Below are positions 48,067 to 58,146 of a DNA stretch of 64,000 nt, one piece after another. The notes under the pieces are model-generated. The model worked only from the letters and a program-made list of their open reading frames with translations. It was not told the DNA's origin and searched no databases. The translations under genes and the position numbers were made by a program. Position 1 is the stretch's first letter. Each line of letters starts with the position of its first letter. This DNA comes from an uncultured Maribacter sp. (GTDB lineage: Bacteria > Bacteroidota > Bacteroidia > Flavobacteriales > Flavobacteriaceae), in NCBI GenBank assembly GCA_947498505.1, contig CANMKG010000005.1, positions 237,666-301,665 on the forward strand, written 5' to 3'.

Positions 48067-48633
48067 AAATTAAAGTTGCTTTGTTATTTTTTTAAATAAA
48101 ACCTTGTGGAAAATTATAGGTAACATAATACATGCAATATTTAGTTTATTTTTATGCAACAAATTGAATTAATCATAGCTTTAAATTTCTGATTTCGGGG
48201 TTAGGCTGTTTGATTATTCTTAATACGTTACATGTCTTAATAGCTTGAGGTTTGCCTTTAAAGAAAAGCAGTAATCCCTGAACGTTAACTTATATATCTG
48301 TTTTTTTAAAGCTATAACATTTTATTGCTTCTCCATGATTAGGTTTTTATGAAAATACTAATGATCAATAGTGTATTATACGTATGTAGCTTTTTTTGGG
48401 ATATACGGATACCGCTTGGCCGTTATTATAATGAAAAAATGACTGTCTATTTAAATAATAAAGAGAGTCCTATAAAATATGAAATATTTTATAGGACTCA
48501 ATGGTAAAATCTTTTCTGTAAATTTTTGAATAATTAAAAAAGAACAAAAATATTTTATATTAACTAGTGTTTTGATATTAAAAAGCCGCCCTGATGTGGA
48601 CGGCCTTAAAACTAACAACTAACTCTAACTAAT
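48067..48633. other. Convergent intergenic region with inverted repeat
   Basis: No convincing gene lies in these 567 bases. GAGTCCTATAAAATAT (48465-48480) and its exact complement (48484-48499) form a 16-bp stem with a 3-base loop, without a T-run. It may stop transcription from the sugar-porter side or be the footprint of a small repeat. A 52-codon reading frame at 48349-48507 runs through it and is probably chance. Confidence 0.5.
48580..48608 (-). terminator. Terminator after the PUL 2 susCD genes
   Basis: On the minus strand a GC-rich stem (GCCGTCC with GGGCGGC, one G-U) and a 6-base loop is followed by a T-run. It lies just after the susD stop at 48634, ending the susC-susD transcript. 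Confidence 0.85.
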
Positions 48634-50397
48634 TTAATCTTCATCCGTAATCGTTGTTTTTGGAGGTACATTGTTTTCAAAACCAACATAACCTTCATTT
48701 TGATTAATCTGGGCTCCTGAATTGGCATCAATTGAACTTTGTGGAATTGGCCAATAAATGTGATAAGGAGCTACACGATACACTTGGTCTTTGTATTGGA
48801 TATCCGAAAACAGCTCTGGACAAGTTCTTTCCATTTTGTCATAATAATAATTACTCTGACTAATTGTTTCTAAAGAATATCCTCCAATGTTACCTCGTGC
48901 CATAAGATAAGATACACGCGAAAGTTCTGTTTTTCTAGGTTCCTCAGAATACAGTTCTACCGCTCGTTCATCCATAATAGCATCGATGGACATTTCACCG
49001 ACGGTTTTTGCAGTTGCTCCAGCTCTAGCTCTTACAGTATTTAAATCATCAGCAGCACTCTGCATATCACCTTTCCATAAGTAGGCCTCAGCTCTCAATA
49101 AGTAAGTTTCAGCTAGCCTAAATATATAGAATGGTCTATACCCTCCGTCAGCATTACTTGGAAGTGGTCTTGATCGTGGTGTGTAAATTTTGTAATGTGG
49201 AAATCCAAAAAACCTACTAATGGTATCTATACCTTCATCAGCAAGCACAACTGGTGTTCCAAATTTGCTTGATCCAGGACTATTATATACGAAATCTTCA
49301 ACCCCCCACCAATTAGTGTCGTTAAACCGGTTATCGTTAGGACTATCATTTCTTAATTTATATGCAAAGTGGTTGTTAGGTCTAGCCCAACTTACTCCTC
49401 TTCCCAATTGCTCTTCAAACTCGTCTTCTCCATTTGATAAGTTATATTCCGTATCTGCGGATAACCACCAAAGTGGTCCCCAAAAACGAAGTGTTCGTCC
49501 TCCTCCAGAAGATCCTTGTACATCTATTTCATCCGGAGTAACCAATATAGCTTCTGTATTTTCGTTAATATCTATATTTTCTCTTCGGTGTAAATCCCAA
49601 GTAACATCATATGCTGGATCATCAGCAAAGGTTCCAGAACCAAAACGATTGGTCATTAACGCATACTTTCCATCGTTTATAATGGCACTTGAAGAAGCTA
49701 TTGCATTATCAAATTCACCTAACGATAAATATATTTTTGTTAATAAGTGATTACCAGCCGCTCTGTTTACTTTTCCAAAAAGTGTAGTTTCAGGTAGCCA
49801 TTGTACTGCCTCCTCCATATCTTGTTTAATCTTGGTCAAGATGGCTTCTTTAGAATACGTTTCGAAATCTACTTTAGGAGCTTGTATTTCTTGTCCTACC
49901 CATGGTACATCACCAAAAAGATGAACTAACCTGTAATACCAATAGGCTCTATGAAAATATGCTTCTCCTAAAATTTCATTTCTTTGTGCTGGATTTTCAT
50001 ACTCTGGCACGTCAATACCGGCTATAACGGCATTTATATCTTTAAAAAGAACATAAGGTTGCGTCCAATAATACGTTGAAGCTCCTTGGGAAACATTTCG
50101 AAAAGGGGTCAAAGATAAAACAGCGTCACGAGCTGTTCCTGAATTTTGAAGGCTTGAATAAGAAATATCCGTCCAAAAATACTCTGTTCTTAATTGCGGG
50201 GTGACAACATACTCTGTTCTTAGTTCTCTTCTTGCAGGAACCAAAGCTGCATCTAACCCTTCAGCAGTATTAAGGGCATTTCCGGCTGAAAAATCTTCAA
50301 GTGGATCTGCATAGTCATTTAAGAAGTCTTCTGAACACCCTATCAATGAAAGCAAGAATGCACAACTTACGGCGATTAAAAATTTATTTGTTTTCAT
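48634..50397 (-). CDS. susD: SusD/RagB-family glycan-binding lipoprotein (PUL 2)
   Basis: The 587-residue protein has a lipoprotein signal (MKTNKFLIAVSCAFLLSLIGCSEDF, lipid Cys 21). SusD/RagB marks are YFHRAYWYYRLVHLFGDVPWV in the TPR-like core, RLAETYLLRAEAYLWKGDMQSAADDLNTVRARA, IMDERAVELYSEEPR and YWPIPQSSID. It starts 10 bases after the paired susC and should form the glycan-capturing lid of that importer. Confidence 0.95.
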   Translation of the reverse strand: MKTNKFLIAVSCAFLLSLIGCSEDFLNDYADPLEDFSAGNALNTAEGLDAALVPARRELRTEYVVTPQLRTEYFWTDISYSSLQNSGTARDAVLSLTPFRNVSQGASTYYWTQPYVLFKDINAVIAGIDVPEYENPAQRNEILGEAYFHRAYWYYRLVHLFGDVPWVGQEIQAPKVDFETYSKEAILTKIKQDMEEAVQWLPETTLFGKVNRAAGNHLLTKIYLSLGEFDNAIASSSAIINDGKYALMTNRFGSGTFADDPAYDVTWDLHRRENIDINENTEAILVTPDEIDVQGSSGGGRTLRFWGPLWWLSADTEYNLSNGEDEFEEQLGRGVSWARPNNHFAYKLRNDSPNDNRFNDTNWWGVEDFVYNSPGSSKFGTPVVLADEGIDTISRFFGFPHYKIYTPRSRPLPSNADGGYRPFYIFRLAETYLLRAEAYLWKGDMQSAADDLNTVRARAGATAKTVGEMSIDAIMDERAVELYSEEPRKTELSRVSYLMARGNIGGYSLETISQSNYYYDKMERTCPELFSDIQYKDQVYRVAPYHIYWPIPQSSIDANSGAQINQNEGYVGFENNVPPKTTITDED

Positions 50398-50407
50398 ATC
50401 TATTTTT

Positions 50408-53400
50408 TTATAGTGTTATTAATACTCTAAAAGTTCCAATAAAAGGTACTGGTCTTGGAGTTGGAGGACCGTACCCCTCAGATCTGTATGTTTCTGGATC
50501 GTAAAATTCCCAATCAGAGAAAAGAGCAACATTATTTAAATCCAAAGAGAACTTTAGACCTCGTAAATTAAGAGTTTCAGTGACCTTGCTAGGAAAACTA
50601 TATCCTAATGTAATATTTTGAATTCTTACAAATGATCTGTCATCATAATACTGTTCTCCATTGGCTCTAGAACCTATCCTTGCCCAATCATTCAACTGAT
50701 TATCGGGAGTCCAAAATGGAGCTTCATAACCACTCAAACGTTGTGCTTGCCAAGATATACTCGGTTCAAGACCGCCGCCAAAACGACCATTGTAAGCGGA
50801 TTTATGACCTAATTTACCGTCCAAAGATATTGATAGACTAAAATTTTTGTAATAGAAATCGTTGGTGAAATTAATATTATGTTTTGGTGTCGTCTGTCCT
50901 AAAATCTTTTGATCAACAATAGATTCTATAACACCATCTCCATTTTGATCAACAACCCTAAAATCACCAGGTTCTCTACCAAAAGCAGCTGCTTCATCTG
51001 CTTCATCAGTTGTGTAAACCCCATCTATTTCAAACCCATAAATGGCATCTATAGATTCACCAATAAATCTATTATTTGCCCGATCATCTGCTAAACGTTG
51101 TCCTACTACATTTCCATTATCATCTAAAACATCTTCCATATCACCATAGAGCTCTTTAATCTCATTTTTATTGGTGTAATAAATCAACGATGAATTCCAT
51201 TGGAAGTCAGGATTATCAACAATCTTGGCATTAAGTGTAGCTTCAAAACCAGTGTTATCTAATCTACCAAGATTAGTTCTTATAGTGCTAAAACCGGTAA
51301 GAATTGGTAGTGCTCTTCTAACAAGAAGGTCTGTAGTTGAAGCCTTGTAATATTCAAGAGACCCTGATAATCTTCCATTAAAAACAGCGAAATCGGTACC
51401 AATGTTTAAAGACTCTGTACTTTCCCACTTTAAATTAGGGTCTCCTAACCTACTTTTTGAAAGACCTGTAACCGGTATATTGGAACCGTTATCGGAATAA
51501 ATATAGTTAACTGTGTTTAACAGCGATAGAGAACTATATAATGGAATAGATCTATTTCCGTTTTCACCCCAAGAAAGCCTTAGTTTTAGGTAATCTAGCC
51601 ATTCTACATCTTCTAAAAAAGCTTCTTCCGAAACATTCCAGGCAAAAGCACCAGCTAGGAAGTTTGCTCTTCTGTTATTCTCTCCAAAAACCGAATATCC
51701 ATCACGACGAATTGATCCTGTTAGCAAATATTTTCCTTTATAACCGTAGTTAATTCTACCCATTATTGCATCTGCAGTGTATGCCGAAGCACCTGTATTT
51801 ACAATTGGATTTGTACCAATAAATAAGTTGTTGACTCCTAAATTTTCATTGGGTACGAATTGAGAATTATTTCCTTGTACAGATGTGCTTTTTCTTTTTT
51901 CTGCATTTAAAAGAAAGGTGGCATCTATTTTATGATCTTCACCAAACTGTTTCTCCCAGCTTAAAATGTTATCAATATTCCATGTATAAGTTCTTCTTGC
52001 TCTTCTAAATCCACCGCTACCTTGTCTTTCGGGAGTGGTTTTATTAAAACTTGAGAATTCGTCCCAAACAAAACTATTAACCCAGTTAACACGGTATTTA
52101 AACCCTTGTGGTAATTTAATTTCAGCAAATAAATTTGCTATTAACCTATCATCTATTATTTTTCTATCAGTATTTTCAGAAGCAAAAAAAGGATTTGGAC
52201 CCGAAGCATCTCCAAAAGTTTCTAATTTTAGGGTTCCGTCGTCATCAAATTTTGAACCATAGGGGCTACTAACCACTGCAGCCCTAAAGCTTGGCAATAA
52301 CTTCTCATTAACTGAATTTTCTACACCATCAGCATTAAATGCATTATCTCTTGAAAATTGCACATTGGCTCCTATTTTAAGAAAAGAAGCAACTTCAGTA
52401 TCCACATTAAGTCTTGCTCTCATGGTTTTGAAATTTTCTCCAACAATATATCCATCATTGTCTATATGACTTAAAGAAAAATATTGTGATGATTTTTCAT
52501 CTCCTCTAGAAATACTTATTGAATTTTCTTTACGGATTCCTAATTGTGTAACTTCGTCAAACCAATCTATTGTCCTGCCAGCCTCAAAATTTTCGAGCTC
52601 AATACTGCTCATTGCCATTCGATCAAACCAAATTTGGTTATTAGATCGATCTCCACCTGGAACATCATAATCTCTCCAAGTATTGATATCTACACCATTT
52701 AACTCAGCAGGATTTGTGTAAAATTGATCGTATTGACCTGAAAGTCCAGGATTTAAGGTTGCATAAGCCGCAGATTTATAATCTAGATAACCTTTTGGGC
52801 TTCGGAATTCAGGATGATTAACCAGTTTAGAAATACCAATACTGGAATTGATGTTTATGGTAGGTTTTCCTCTTCCTTTTTTTGTGGTTATGATTATAAC
52901 ACCATTAGAAGAACGAGCACCAAAAATAGCAGCGGAACTAGCATCTCGAAGTACATCAATACTCTGTATGTCATTAGCATTAATGTCTGCAAGAGACCCA
53001 TAATAAATGGTACCGTCTAGTACAATTAATGGCTCTACGCCAGCTTCTATTGAGGTTGCTCCACGTACAAGAAAATTGGAGCCTCCTGAAGGAGAATTAC
53101 TTACCGTAGCATTAAGACCAGGGATACGGCCTCTTAAAGCTTCACTAACGTTTGTAACCCCTCTTTGAGCAATTTGCGCAGCATCTACACTGGCAATTGC
53201 ACCGGTTAAATCCTTTCTTTTTTGAGTTCCGTAACCGATTACAACAACTTCATCAAGTTTTGATGAAGATTCTTCAATAGTAACGTTAATTTGGTTTTGA
53301 TTGTTTACTAAAACCTCTTTTGATTCGAATCCAATGTAGCTAACTACTAAAACAGCGTTACCATTGGTAACTGTAATAGTATAATTACCATCAAAATCTG

Positions 53401-53584
53401 TTTGTACTCCATTTCGAGTGCCTTTTTCAACTACTGCTGCGCCGGGCAATGGTCCCGTGTCATCAGTAATAGTACCAGAAACCGTAAAACTGTCTTGAGC
53501 GCTTAGTGAAAATAAGCTTCCGAAGCACAGTAATGCGAACAGCATCATTTTAAGATGCTTAATTTTTCGTAATAGATGTTTCAT
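50408..53584 (-). CDS. susC: SusC/RagA TonB-dependent importer (PUL 2)
   Basis: The 1058-residue importer has a signal sequence (about 1-29, ending LSAQ) and a carboxypeptidase-like domain (about 31-115: VSGTITDDTGPLPGAAVVEKG). The plug is at about 118-230 (VVVIGYGTQKRKDLTGAIASVD, PLIVLDGTIYYG, SNGVIIITTKKG), followed by a barrel. Unlike the PUL 1 SusC it lacks an STN domain, so it should not signal through FecR. The divergent LacI gene and the palindrome in its promoter predict direct repression instead. Confidence 0.96.
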   Translation of the reverse strand: MKHLLRKIKHLKMMLFALLCFGSLFSLSAQDSFTVSGTITDDTGPLPGAAVVEKGTRNGVQTDFDGNYTITVTNGNAVLVVSYIGFESKEVLVNNQNQINVTIEESSSKLDEVVVIGYGTQKRKDLTGAIASVDAAQIAQRGVTNVSEALRGRIPGLNATVSNSPSGGSNFLVRGATSIEAGVEPLIVLDGTIYYGSLADINANDIQSIDVLRDASSAAIFGARSSNGVIIITTKKGRGKPTININSSIGISKLVNHPEFRSPKGYLDYKSAAYATLNPGLSGQYDQFYTNPAELNGVDINTWRDYDVPGGDRSNNQIWFDRMAMSSIELENFEAGRTIDWFDEVTQLGIRKENSISISRGDEKSSQYFSLSHIDNDGYIVGENFKTMRARLNVDTEVASFLKIGANVQFSRDNAFNADGVENSVNEKLLPSFRAAVVSSPYGSKFDDDGTLKLETFGDASGPNPFFASENTDRKIIDDRLIANLFAEIKLPQGFKYRVNWVNSFVWDEFSSFNKTTPERQGSGGFRRARRTYTWNIDNILSWEKQFGEDHKIDATFLLNAEKRKSTSVQGNNSQFVPNENLGVNNLFIGTNPIVNTGASAYTADAIMGRINYGYKGKYLLTGSIRRDGYSVFGENNRRANFLAGAFAWNVSEEAFLEDVEWLDYLKLRLSWGENGNRSIPLYSSLSLLNTVNYIYSDNGSNIPVTGLSKSRLGDPNLKWESTESLNIGTDFAVFNGRLSGSLEYYKASTTDLLVRRALPILTGFSTIRTNLGRLDNTGFEATLNAKIVDNPDFQWNSSLIYYTNKNEIKELYGDMEDVLDDNGNVVGQRLADDRANNRFIGESIDAIYGFEIDGVYTTDEADEAAAFGREPGDFRVVDQNGDGVIESIVDQKILGQTTPKHNINFTNDFYYKNFSLSISLDGKLGHKSAYNGRFGGGLEPSISWQAQRLSGYEAPFWTPDNQLNDWARIGSRANGEQYYDDRSFVRIQNITLGYSFPSKVTETLNLRGLKFSLDLNNVALFSDWEFYDPETYRSEGYGPPTPRPVPFIGTFRVLITL

Positions 53585-53648
53585 AAATGAATGTTTAATT
53601 AAGTTATTAAGTCAGTTAAAAAAAAGACATAAATATGATGTCTAAAAT

Positions 53649-53677
53649 CAAAAATAGTAAAAATGCAATCGATTGCG
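53649..53677 (-). promoter_or_regulatory. susC promoter with LacI-type operator
   Basis: GCAATCGATTGC (53665-53676) is a perfect 12-bp palindrome with the central CG typical of LacI/PurR-type operators. TATTTTTG read on the minus strand (53649-53656) fits the -7 consensus TAnnTTTG and lies immediately downstream on that strand. Both are 65-90 bases before the susC start. Repression by the divergent LacI-type regulator is inferred. Confidence 0.65.
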
Positions 53678-53835
53678 TTAATTATTCATGAAAAATTTCA
53701 CTTTTTAACTGAAATATTACGAATTATATGGCTCAAAATGGTTATTTTGTAATTGCAAATAGGGGATTCTAGCTAATTTTATTTTCATAACTAAACTTTG
53801 TTGCGTAATATTGTCGCAAGTAATTATTATAAAAT

Positions 53836-54858
53836 TTGAAAAAAAAAGTTACCATATACGATTTGGCAGAAATGCTAAAAATATCACCCGCGACAGTTAG
53901 TCGAAGTTTAAATAATCATCCATCAATTAGTAAAAAAACAAAGGATAAAGTATTTTCTGCTGCTAATGAAACAGGCTATAGAACCAATAAGTTTGCAGCA
54001 AACCTTAGTAAACAAAAATCTAATACTATTGGAGTTATTGTACCTAAACTCAATTCAAACTTTATGTCGACCGTACTTTCTGGGATTGAAAAAGTGGCTA
54101 ACAATAATGGATATAATTTGATCATTAGTCAATCTCTAGAATCTGAAGAGAAAGAAAAAATGAACGCAAAAACGCTATATGATAGTGGTGTTGATGCTCT
54201 TTTAGTTTCATTAGCCAACGAAACTACTAACTACGATCACTTTCATATCTATACCAGAAGAAACATTCCTTTATTGTTTTTCGATAGGATAGTTGAATTA
54301 TCCAATTGTCCTACTATATTAATAGATAATCAATTAGCGGGTTTCGATGCTACTGAACATTTAATACAACAAGGGTGTAGAAATATTTTACATGTTGGCG
54401 GCAACCTTAAAAGAAATGTTTATCGCAACAGGTATGAAGGGTATATGAGGGCTATGAGAAAGCATAATCTTGCCCCAAAAAATGCACATTTTTTGGAGAC
54501 CAATTTAGATTTAGAAAAAATCAAGGATGTAATACTTTTTATACAACAATCTAAAAATGCAATCGATGGAATATTTGTTGCTAATGATACTATGGCAGTT
54601 AATTGTATAAAAGAATTACAAAAAGTAGGATATAAAATTCCGCAAGAAATAAAGGTTGTTGGTTTCAATAATGATCCTGTTTCAGAAATTATAAACCCCG
54701 ATTTGACAACTATAGAGTACCCTGGATATAAAATGGGATTGTTGGCCGGAGAAAGTATTATTAGTCACCTTAAAGGGTCTATAAATTTAAATTCTGCTGA
54801 GTTGATAATTTTAAGACATGAGTTAATTCAAAGAGAATCTTCTTCTAATACGTATTGA
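53836..54858 (+). CDS. LacI-family transcriptional regulator
   Basis: The 340-residue protein starts at TTG 53836; no in-frame ATG precedes it and the helix-turn-helix begins almost at once (TIYDLAEMLKISPATVSRSLNNHPSISKKTKDKV). The periplasmic-binding-like sensor domain covers about 58-335 (TIGVIVPKLNSNFMSTVLSGIEKVA, GIFVANDTMAVNCIKELQKVGYKIPQEIKVVGFNNDPVSEIINPDLTTIEYP). It is divergent from susC and probably senses a sugar freed from the PUL 2 glycan. An upstream A-run gives some uncertainty in the first codons. Confidence 0.94.
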   Translation: MKKKVTIYDLAEMLKISPATVSRSLNNHPSISKKTKDKVFSAANETGYRTNKFAANLSKQKSNTIGVIVPKLNSNFMSTVLSGIEKVANNNGYNLIISQSLESEEKEKMNAKTLYDSGVDALLVSLANETTNYDHFHIYTRRNIPLLFFDRIVELSNCPTILIDNQLAGFDATEHLIQQGCRNILHVGGNLKRNVYRNRYEGYMRAMRKHNLAPKNAHFLETNLDLEKIKDVILFIQQSKNAIDGIFVANDTMAVNCIKELQKVGYKIPQEIKVVGFNNDPVSEIINPDLTTIEYPGYKMGLLAGESIISHLKGSINLNSAELIILRHELIQRESSSNTY

Positions 54859-55289
54859 TTGTAATTGGAGAGCCGTTTTGTATAATTCTGGAAAAAATCT
54901 AACATAGTAACGATTGTTTTTACTCACTTGTTTTATGATTAAGTCTTTAGAGAAATACAGGTAAGTTAATTTATTGTTACTGGTTTTTTTGGCGTACCCC
55001 AAAATTTGATAGGAAATGGAATAATTATTTTGCTAATTAATAGTATTGCTAGCATGTAACAACCAATCATTTGTAGTAAATGGTTTAACTAGTTATAAAA
55101 TTAATATACCCATACCAATTCCTAACGATATAGATGTAAGAGATTGTCATTGAACTTATTCTGTAATGGATAAAAGCTGGTTTAATTTTGAACTGGTTTT
55201 TTTGAGCCTAAATTATATGAATACTTGTTTTAAGTTATCGATATGATTAAATTAAGGTTTTCAATTTACACTTCTTCAAAACAAATTAT
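54859..55289. other. Intergenic region before the PUL 2 sulfatase
   Basis: No gene or clear repeat was recognised in these 431 AT-rich bases. Short stretches translate to hydrophobic residues with many stops and I could not match them to a family. The sulfatase promoter must lie near the 3' end of the region, but no confident box was found. Confidence 0.5.
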
Positions 55290-56813
55290 ATGTTAGTAAA
55301 ACAAAAGATAATTTTATTAGCTCTTATGTCTTGTATTATTTTTTCTTGCAAGAACAAAGTTAACTCAAAACCACAAGAAGAATTTACCGAAAATGGAAAG
55401 CCAAATATTATTTGGTTAATGGCGGAAGATATGAGTACCGATTTAGAGTGTTATGGTATGCCAGATGTAAAAACGCCTAACCTTAACAAAATGGCATCAG
55501 AAGGTGTATTGTTTAAAAATGCTTTTGTAACTAATCCTATATGCTCTCCAAGCCGTTCGGCGATGATGCTAGGAACTCATCAAATAAAATCTAATACGCA
55601 TCATCATAGAAGTAATAGGGAAGTACCGTTGGATTCCCAGTTTAAACCATTTACTTCGTTATTACGAGATGCAGGTTATACTACCATTTTGGGGCACCAT
55701 GGAGTTAAAGGGAAGGGTAGAAAAATAGATGTGAATTTTAAACATCAACCGCTTGGACCATGGGATGGTAAAACACAATTTGGATTGTTTGATAAGTATG
55801 ACACTTTTGAAAAAGAAGATCAACCATTTTTTGCTCAAATACAACTTGTAGTAACCCATAGAGGAGAATGGTGGAGCGAGGTACGAAACCAATCTAAACA
55901 CCCAGTCGATTCCAAAACAGTAACGTTACCACCTTATTTTGCAGATACGCCTGCTATTCGTTTGGATTGGGCTAAATATCTAGACCAAATAGAGTATATG
56001 GATGATGAGGTTGGAATGATTTTTAATGAGTTGGAAGAAAAGGGAATGGCAGACAATACTATTGTAATTTTTATTGGAGATAATGGGCGTTGCAATATTC
56101 GTGGTAAGGGATATTTACAGGATACTGGGCTACGAATACCATTTATAGTATATTATCCTAGTAAGTTTAAAGGTGGAGAAATTAAAAAGGAGGTTATTAG
56201 TGCCACAGACATTACAGCATCAATTGTTGATTTTGCAGGTATTGATGTGCCGAGTTACATGACGGGAAAGCCTATTTTTTCTGATGATTTTGATAGAGAA
56301 TATATCTATGCTGCTAGAGATTTATGGGATGAAATAGAAGAAAAATCAAGGGCAATTACCTCCGGAGATTGGTCGTATATACGAAATGATAAACCTGAGG
56401 TTCCTTACGATACGCATCAGGCGTATTTAGAGTTTTACAGACCAGCAGTTCATGTAATGCGAAAACTATACAAAGAAGGTAAACTGAATGATAATCAAAA
56501 ACCGTTTTTTGAACCCTTTAAACCTAATGAGGAGTTGTATAATTTAAAAACTGACCCGTATCAGCTAAAAAATTTAGCAGGCAATCCTAAATATGAGAAC
56601 GTTTTAGAAGAGTTAAGACAAAAAACTTTAAAGTTTGATTCTTTAATTACGCCTTCTAGTAATACCTATATTCCTAATAAAATGACAAGCCCTTTAGTGG
56701 TAGAATGGTTAAAATCTGAACTACCCCATGAATATGCTAAAATGTTGTCAGGGGAAGAGATAGGTTATAAAAGAATAACAAATCTGTACAATGAGCGTCA
56801 TAAAACAAATTAG
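55290..56813 (+). CDS. Sulfatase, formylglycine-dependent (S1, heparan N-sulfatase-like)
   Basis: The 507-residue lipoprotein (lipid Cys 20 in IIFSCKNK) is a type I sulfatase. AEDMST holds metal ligands and C85-S-P-S-R89 is the formylglycine motif. FIGDNGRCNIRGKGYLQDTGLRIPFIVYYP resembles sulfamidase (N-sulfoglucosamine sulfohydrolase)-like enzymes, but the same shape occurs in many carbohydrate sulfatases, so the substrate is not assigned. It stands alone between LacI and the tyrosine-catabolism genes and is probably the last gene of PUL 2. Confidence 0.93.
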   Translation: MLVKQKIILLALMSCIIFSCKNKVNSKPQEEFTENGKPNIIWLMAEDMSTDLECYGMPDVKTPNLNKMASEGVLFKNAFVTNPICSPSRSAMMLGTHQIKSNTHHHRSNREVPLDSQFKPFTSLLRDAGYTTILGHHGVKGKGRKIDVNFKHQPLGPWDGKTQFGLFDKYDTFEKEDQPFFAQIQLVVTHRGEWWSEVRNQSKHPVDSKTVTLPPYFADTPAIRLDWAKYLDQIEYMDDEVGMIFNELEEKGMADNTIVIFIGDNGRCNIRGKGYLQDTGLRIPFIVYYPSKFKGGEIKKEVISATDITASIVDFAGIDVPSYMTGKPIFSDDFDREYIYAARDLWDEIEEKSRAITSGDWSYIRNDKPEVPYDTHQAYLEFYRPAVHVMRKLYKEGKLNDNQKPFFEPFKPNEELYNLKTDPYQLKNLAGNPKYENVLEELRQKTLKFDSLITPSSNTYIPNKMTSPLVVEWLKSELPHEYAKMLSGEEIGYKRITNLYNERHKTN

Positions 56814-56888
56814 AAGGGGTCACTGTATTAATAAGTACAGTATAAAATTGTTTTTCAATATTGATACAAGTTTTCCTTACTCTATTAC

Positions 56889-58109
56889 CTATTTAGCGGG
56901 AAGTATTTTTGCAGAAACTTCACCAAAACCCATCCGTATTCCATTTTTTTCAGCATGGGCTCTCATGGTTACGGTATCCCCATCAGCTATAAATACACGT
57001 GTGGTTCCATCATTCATTTGAATAGGTTTCGTGCCCATCCAACAAAGTTCTAGCATAGAACCATATGAATCTTCATCTTTTCCAGAAATTGTTCCAGAAC
57101 CGTATAAATCTCCAACATTAATGTTACACCCATTTACCGTTTGATGGGCTAATTGTTGCACCATATTCCAATACATGTATTTGTAATTAGAATTACATAT
57201 GATTTGCTCTTCCCCATTATTAGGGGTTAATGAAACCTCTAACTTAATGTCGTAGTTTTTGTTTCCCTCAACTTCTAAATACGGTAACACTTTTGGTTCT
57301 TGTTTTGGACCTTTTACTCTAAAAGGTTCTAGAGCCTCTAAGGTAACTACCCAAGGAGAAATGTGTGATGCAAAGTTTTTTCCTAAAAAAGGACCCAAAG
57401 GCACATATTCCCATTTTTGAATATCGCGGGCAGACCAGTCATTAAAAAGTACCAATCCAAAAATATAGTCTTCCGCTTCATTGGTAGCGATGGATTCTCC
57501 CAGCACGGACTTTTTTCCAGTAACGAAAGCCATTTCTAACTCAAAATCCAATCGTTGCGTTGGGCCATATATTGGAGAATCTGCATTATTTGGTAAGGTT
57601 TGACCTTTTGGGCGATGTATAGGTTCTCCACTTACTATTATTGAACTTGCTCGGCCATGATAACCTACAGGAATGTGTTTCCAGTTTGGTAACAAAGCAT
57701 TGGCAGGGTCTCTGAACATTTTGCCTACATTGGTCGCATGTTCTATACTGGAATAAAAATCTGTATAGTCACCTATAGAAATAGGTAGATGCATGAGCAC
57801 CTCGGACTGACGAATAAACAACTCTGGCTTTCCTGCCAAAATAGAAGTATCGTCTTGTAACCAGCGTTGAATATCTGAACGAACTTTAGAAGTAATTTTT
57901 TTCCCTAAAGAAATAAATGCATTTAAGGTTGGTTGTTCTAAAACTGTAATGTCAAAACTAAAAACTCCAAGCTTGGAAACCATAACCAAGTCTAAAACAT
58001 GGTCACCAATTGCGATTCCTACTCTTGCGTTTCTGTCTTCTGATGAAAAAATGCCAAAAGGGATATTATGAATGGAAAAATCTGAGTTTTGGGGTATTTG
58101 TATTATCAT
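56889..58109 (-). CDS. fahA: Fumarylacetoacetase
   Basis: This 406-residue cytoplasmic enzyme hydrolyses fumarylacetoacetate to fumarate and acetoacetate, the last step of tyrosine/homogentisate catabolism. The length and the small N-terminal SH3-like domain match the full eukaryote-type enzyme. Active-site regions YHGRASSI, DFELEMAFVTGKKS, VLFNDWSARDIQKWEYVPLGPFLGKNF and YGSGTISGKDEDSYGSMLEL are present. It is not the short FAH-fold hydrolase used at the end of L-fucose oxidation. It starts 37 bases after homogentisate dioxygenase. Confidence 0.96.
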   Translation of the reverse strand: MIIQIPQNSDFSIHNIPFGIFSSEDRNARVGIAIGDHVLDLVMVSKLGVFSFDITVLEQPTLNAFISLGKKITSKVRSDIQRWLQDDTSILAGKPELFIRQSEVLMHLPISIGDYTDFYSSIEHATNVGKMFRDPANALLPNWKHIPVGYHGRASSIIVSGEPIHRPKGQTLPNNADSPIYGPTQRLDFELEMAFVTGKKSVLGESIATNEAEDYIFGLVLFNDWSARDIQKWEYVPLGPFLGKNFASHISPWVVTLEALEPFRVKGPKQEPKVLPYLEVEGNKNYDIKLEVSLTPNNGEEQIICNSNYKYMYWNMVQQLAHQTVNGCNINVGDLYGSGTISGKDEDSYGSMLELCWMGTKPIQMNDGTTRVFIADGDTVTMRAHAEKNGIRMGFGEVSAKILPAK

Positions 58110-58146
58110 AATTATAAATACGTTTTTTAAGAAGATGAATTACTAT

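Noticed and set aside
48349..48507. 52-codon reading frame in the convergent gap
   Set aside because: It runs through a perfect hairpin, has no family resemblance and no good ribosome-binding site.
54554..54566. Second GCAATCGAT-like match as another LacI operator
   Set aside because: It lies inside the LacI coding sequence and is only a partial palindrome, so chance is more likely.
56889..58109. FAH-fold protein as the last enzyme of L-fucose oxidation
   Set aside because: It is the full-length fumarylacetoacetase in an operon with homogentisate dioxygenase, on the far side of PUL 2.
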